Below, in pieces: positions 21,465-21,545 of a stretch of DNA of 21,545 bases. Within the stretch, counting starts at the first letter, position 1. The number at the start of each line of letters is the position of its first letter. The stretch comes from an uncultured Microbacterium sp. (GTDB lineage Bacteria; Actinomycetota; Actinomycetes; Actinomycetales; Microbacteriaceae). The stretch spans positions 1 through 21,545 of the forward strand of contig CALANM010000040.1 in NCBI GenBank assembly GCA_937926065.1, given 5' to 3'. The translations under genes were made by a program, and so were the position numbers. The notes under the pieces are model-generated. The model was not told the origin of the DNA. It made no database searches and was given only the letters and a program-made list of their open reading frames with translations.

Positions 21465-21492
21465 CCGACCTCGCTGTCGAAGCGATCCGCAC

Positions 21493-21534
21493 ACGAACGA
21501 AAGCCCCGGGCAGAGGTCCGGGGCTTTCGTTCGT
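21493..21534 (+). terminator. Strong terminator after dps
   Basis: A perfect 17-bp inverted repeat (21493-21509 with 21518-21534, arms beginning ACGAACGAAAGCCCC) with an 8-nt loop lies 28 bp after the dps stop. The 3' arm is T-rich (CTTTCGTTCGT), so it works best on the plus strand but could act in both directions. Confidence 0.9.
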
Positions 21535-21545
21535 CGAAGGTCAGG

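Overview
The window is high-GC bacterial DNA from the actinobacterial core genome, most likely Microbacteriaceae (Microbacterium-like). The reasons are the base composition, the order tig-clpP1-clpP2-clpX, the cluster ileS-folC-DUF4233-ndk next to a VKOR gene and what looks like rne, a translational T-box ahead of ileS, two clpP paralogues, and several promoters that place transcription starts on the start codon. I see no prophage, transposon, CRISPR array or rRNA, and no gene-free stretch above 300 bases. The content is mostly housekeeping; the novelty lies in regulatory architecture rather than in a new gene system.

Layout. 1-226 (-): N-terminus of a probable ribonuclease E, running off the left edge, with a structured leader. 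507-1106 (+): VKOR-family membrane oxidoreductase. 1150-6689 (-): one tightly packed operon, ileS, folC, a small DUF4233-type membrane protein and ndk, headed by a T-box riboswitch (about 6690-6885). 6942-7598 (+): pentapeptide-repeat protein. 7735-10555 (+): valS plus a translationally linked 82-residue protein. 10569-12686 (-): a winged-helix regulator, a 71-residue small protein and an MFS exporter in one overlapping operon. Its promoter region is shared with a divergent M3 peptidase (12780-14840, +) and is filled with TTTGCA repeats at 14-bp spacing. 14860-15423 (-): dihydrofolate-reductase-like protein. 15476-19840 (-): clpX, clpP2, clpP1 and tig, the cytoplasmic protein quality-control block. 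19912-19988 (-): tRNA-Pro(UGG). 20081-20154 (+): tRNA-Gly(UCC). 20306-20842 (-): gamma-carbonic-anhydrase-like hexapeptide protein. 20982-21464 (+): Dps ferritin, followed by a strong terminator.

How the genes work together. The T-box senses uncharged tRNA-Ile and should gate translation of ileS; folC, DUF4233 and ndk follow with overlaps of 4 nt or a gap of 1 nt, so they may share its output. Trigger factor, ClpP1P2 and ClpX form a folding-and-degradation module, and a ClgR-like box lies in front of clpP1. The regulator/small-protein/MFS operon looks like a self-regulated efflux unit whose operator also covers the promoter of the M3 peptidase. Gene calls rest on protein motifs. Promoters and hairpins were found by eye and are less certain.
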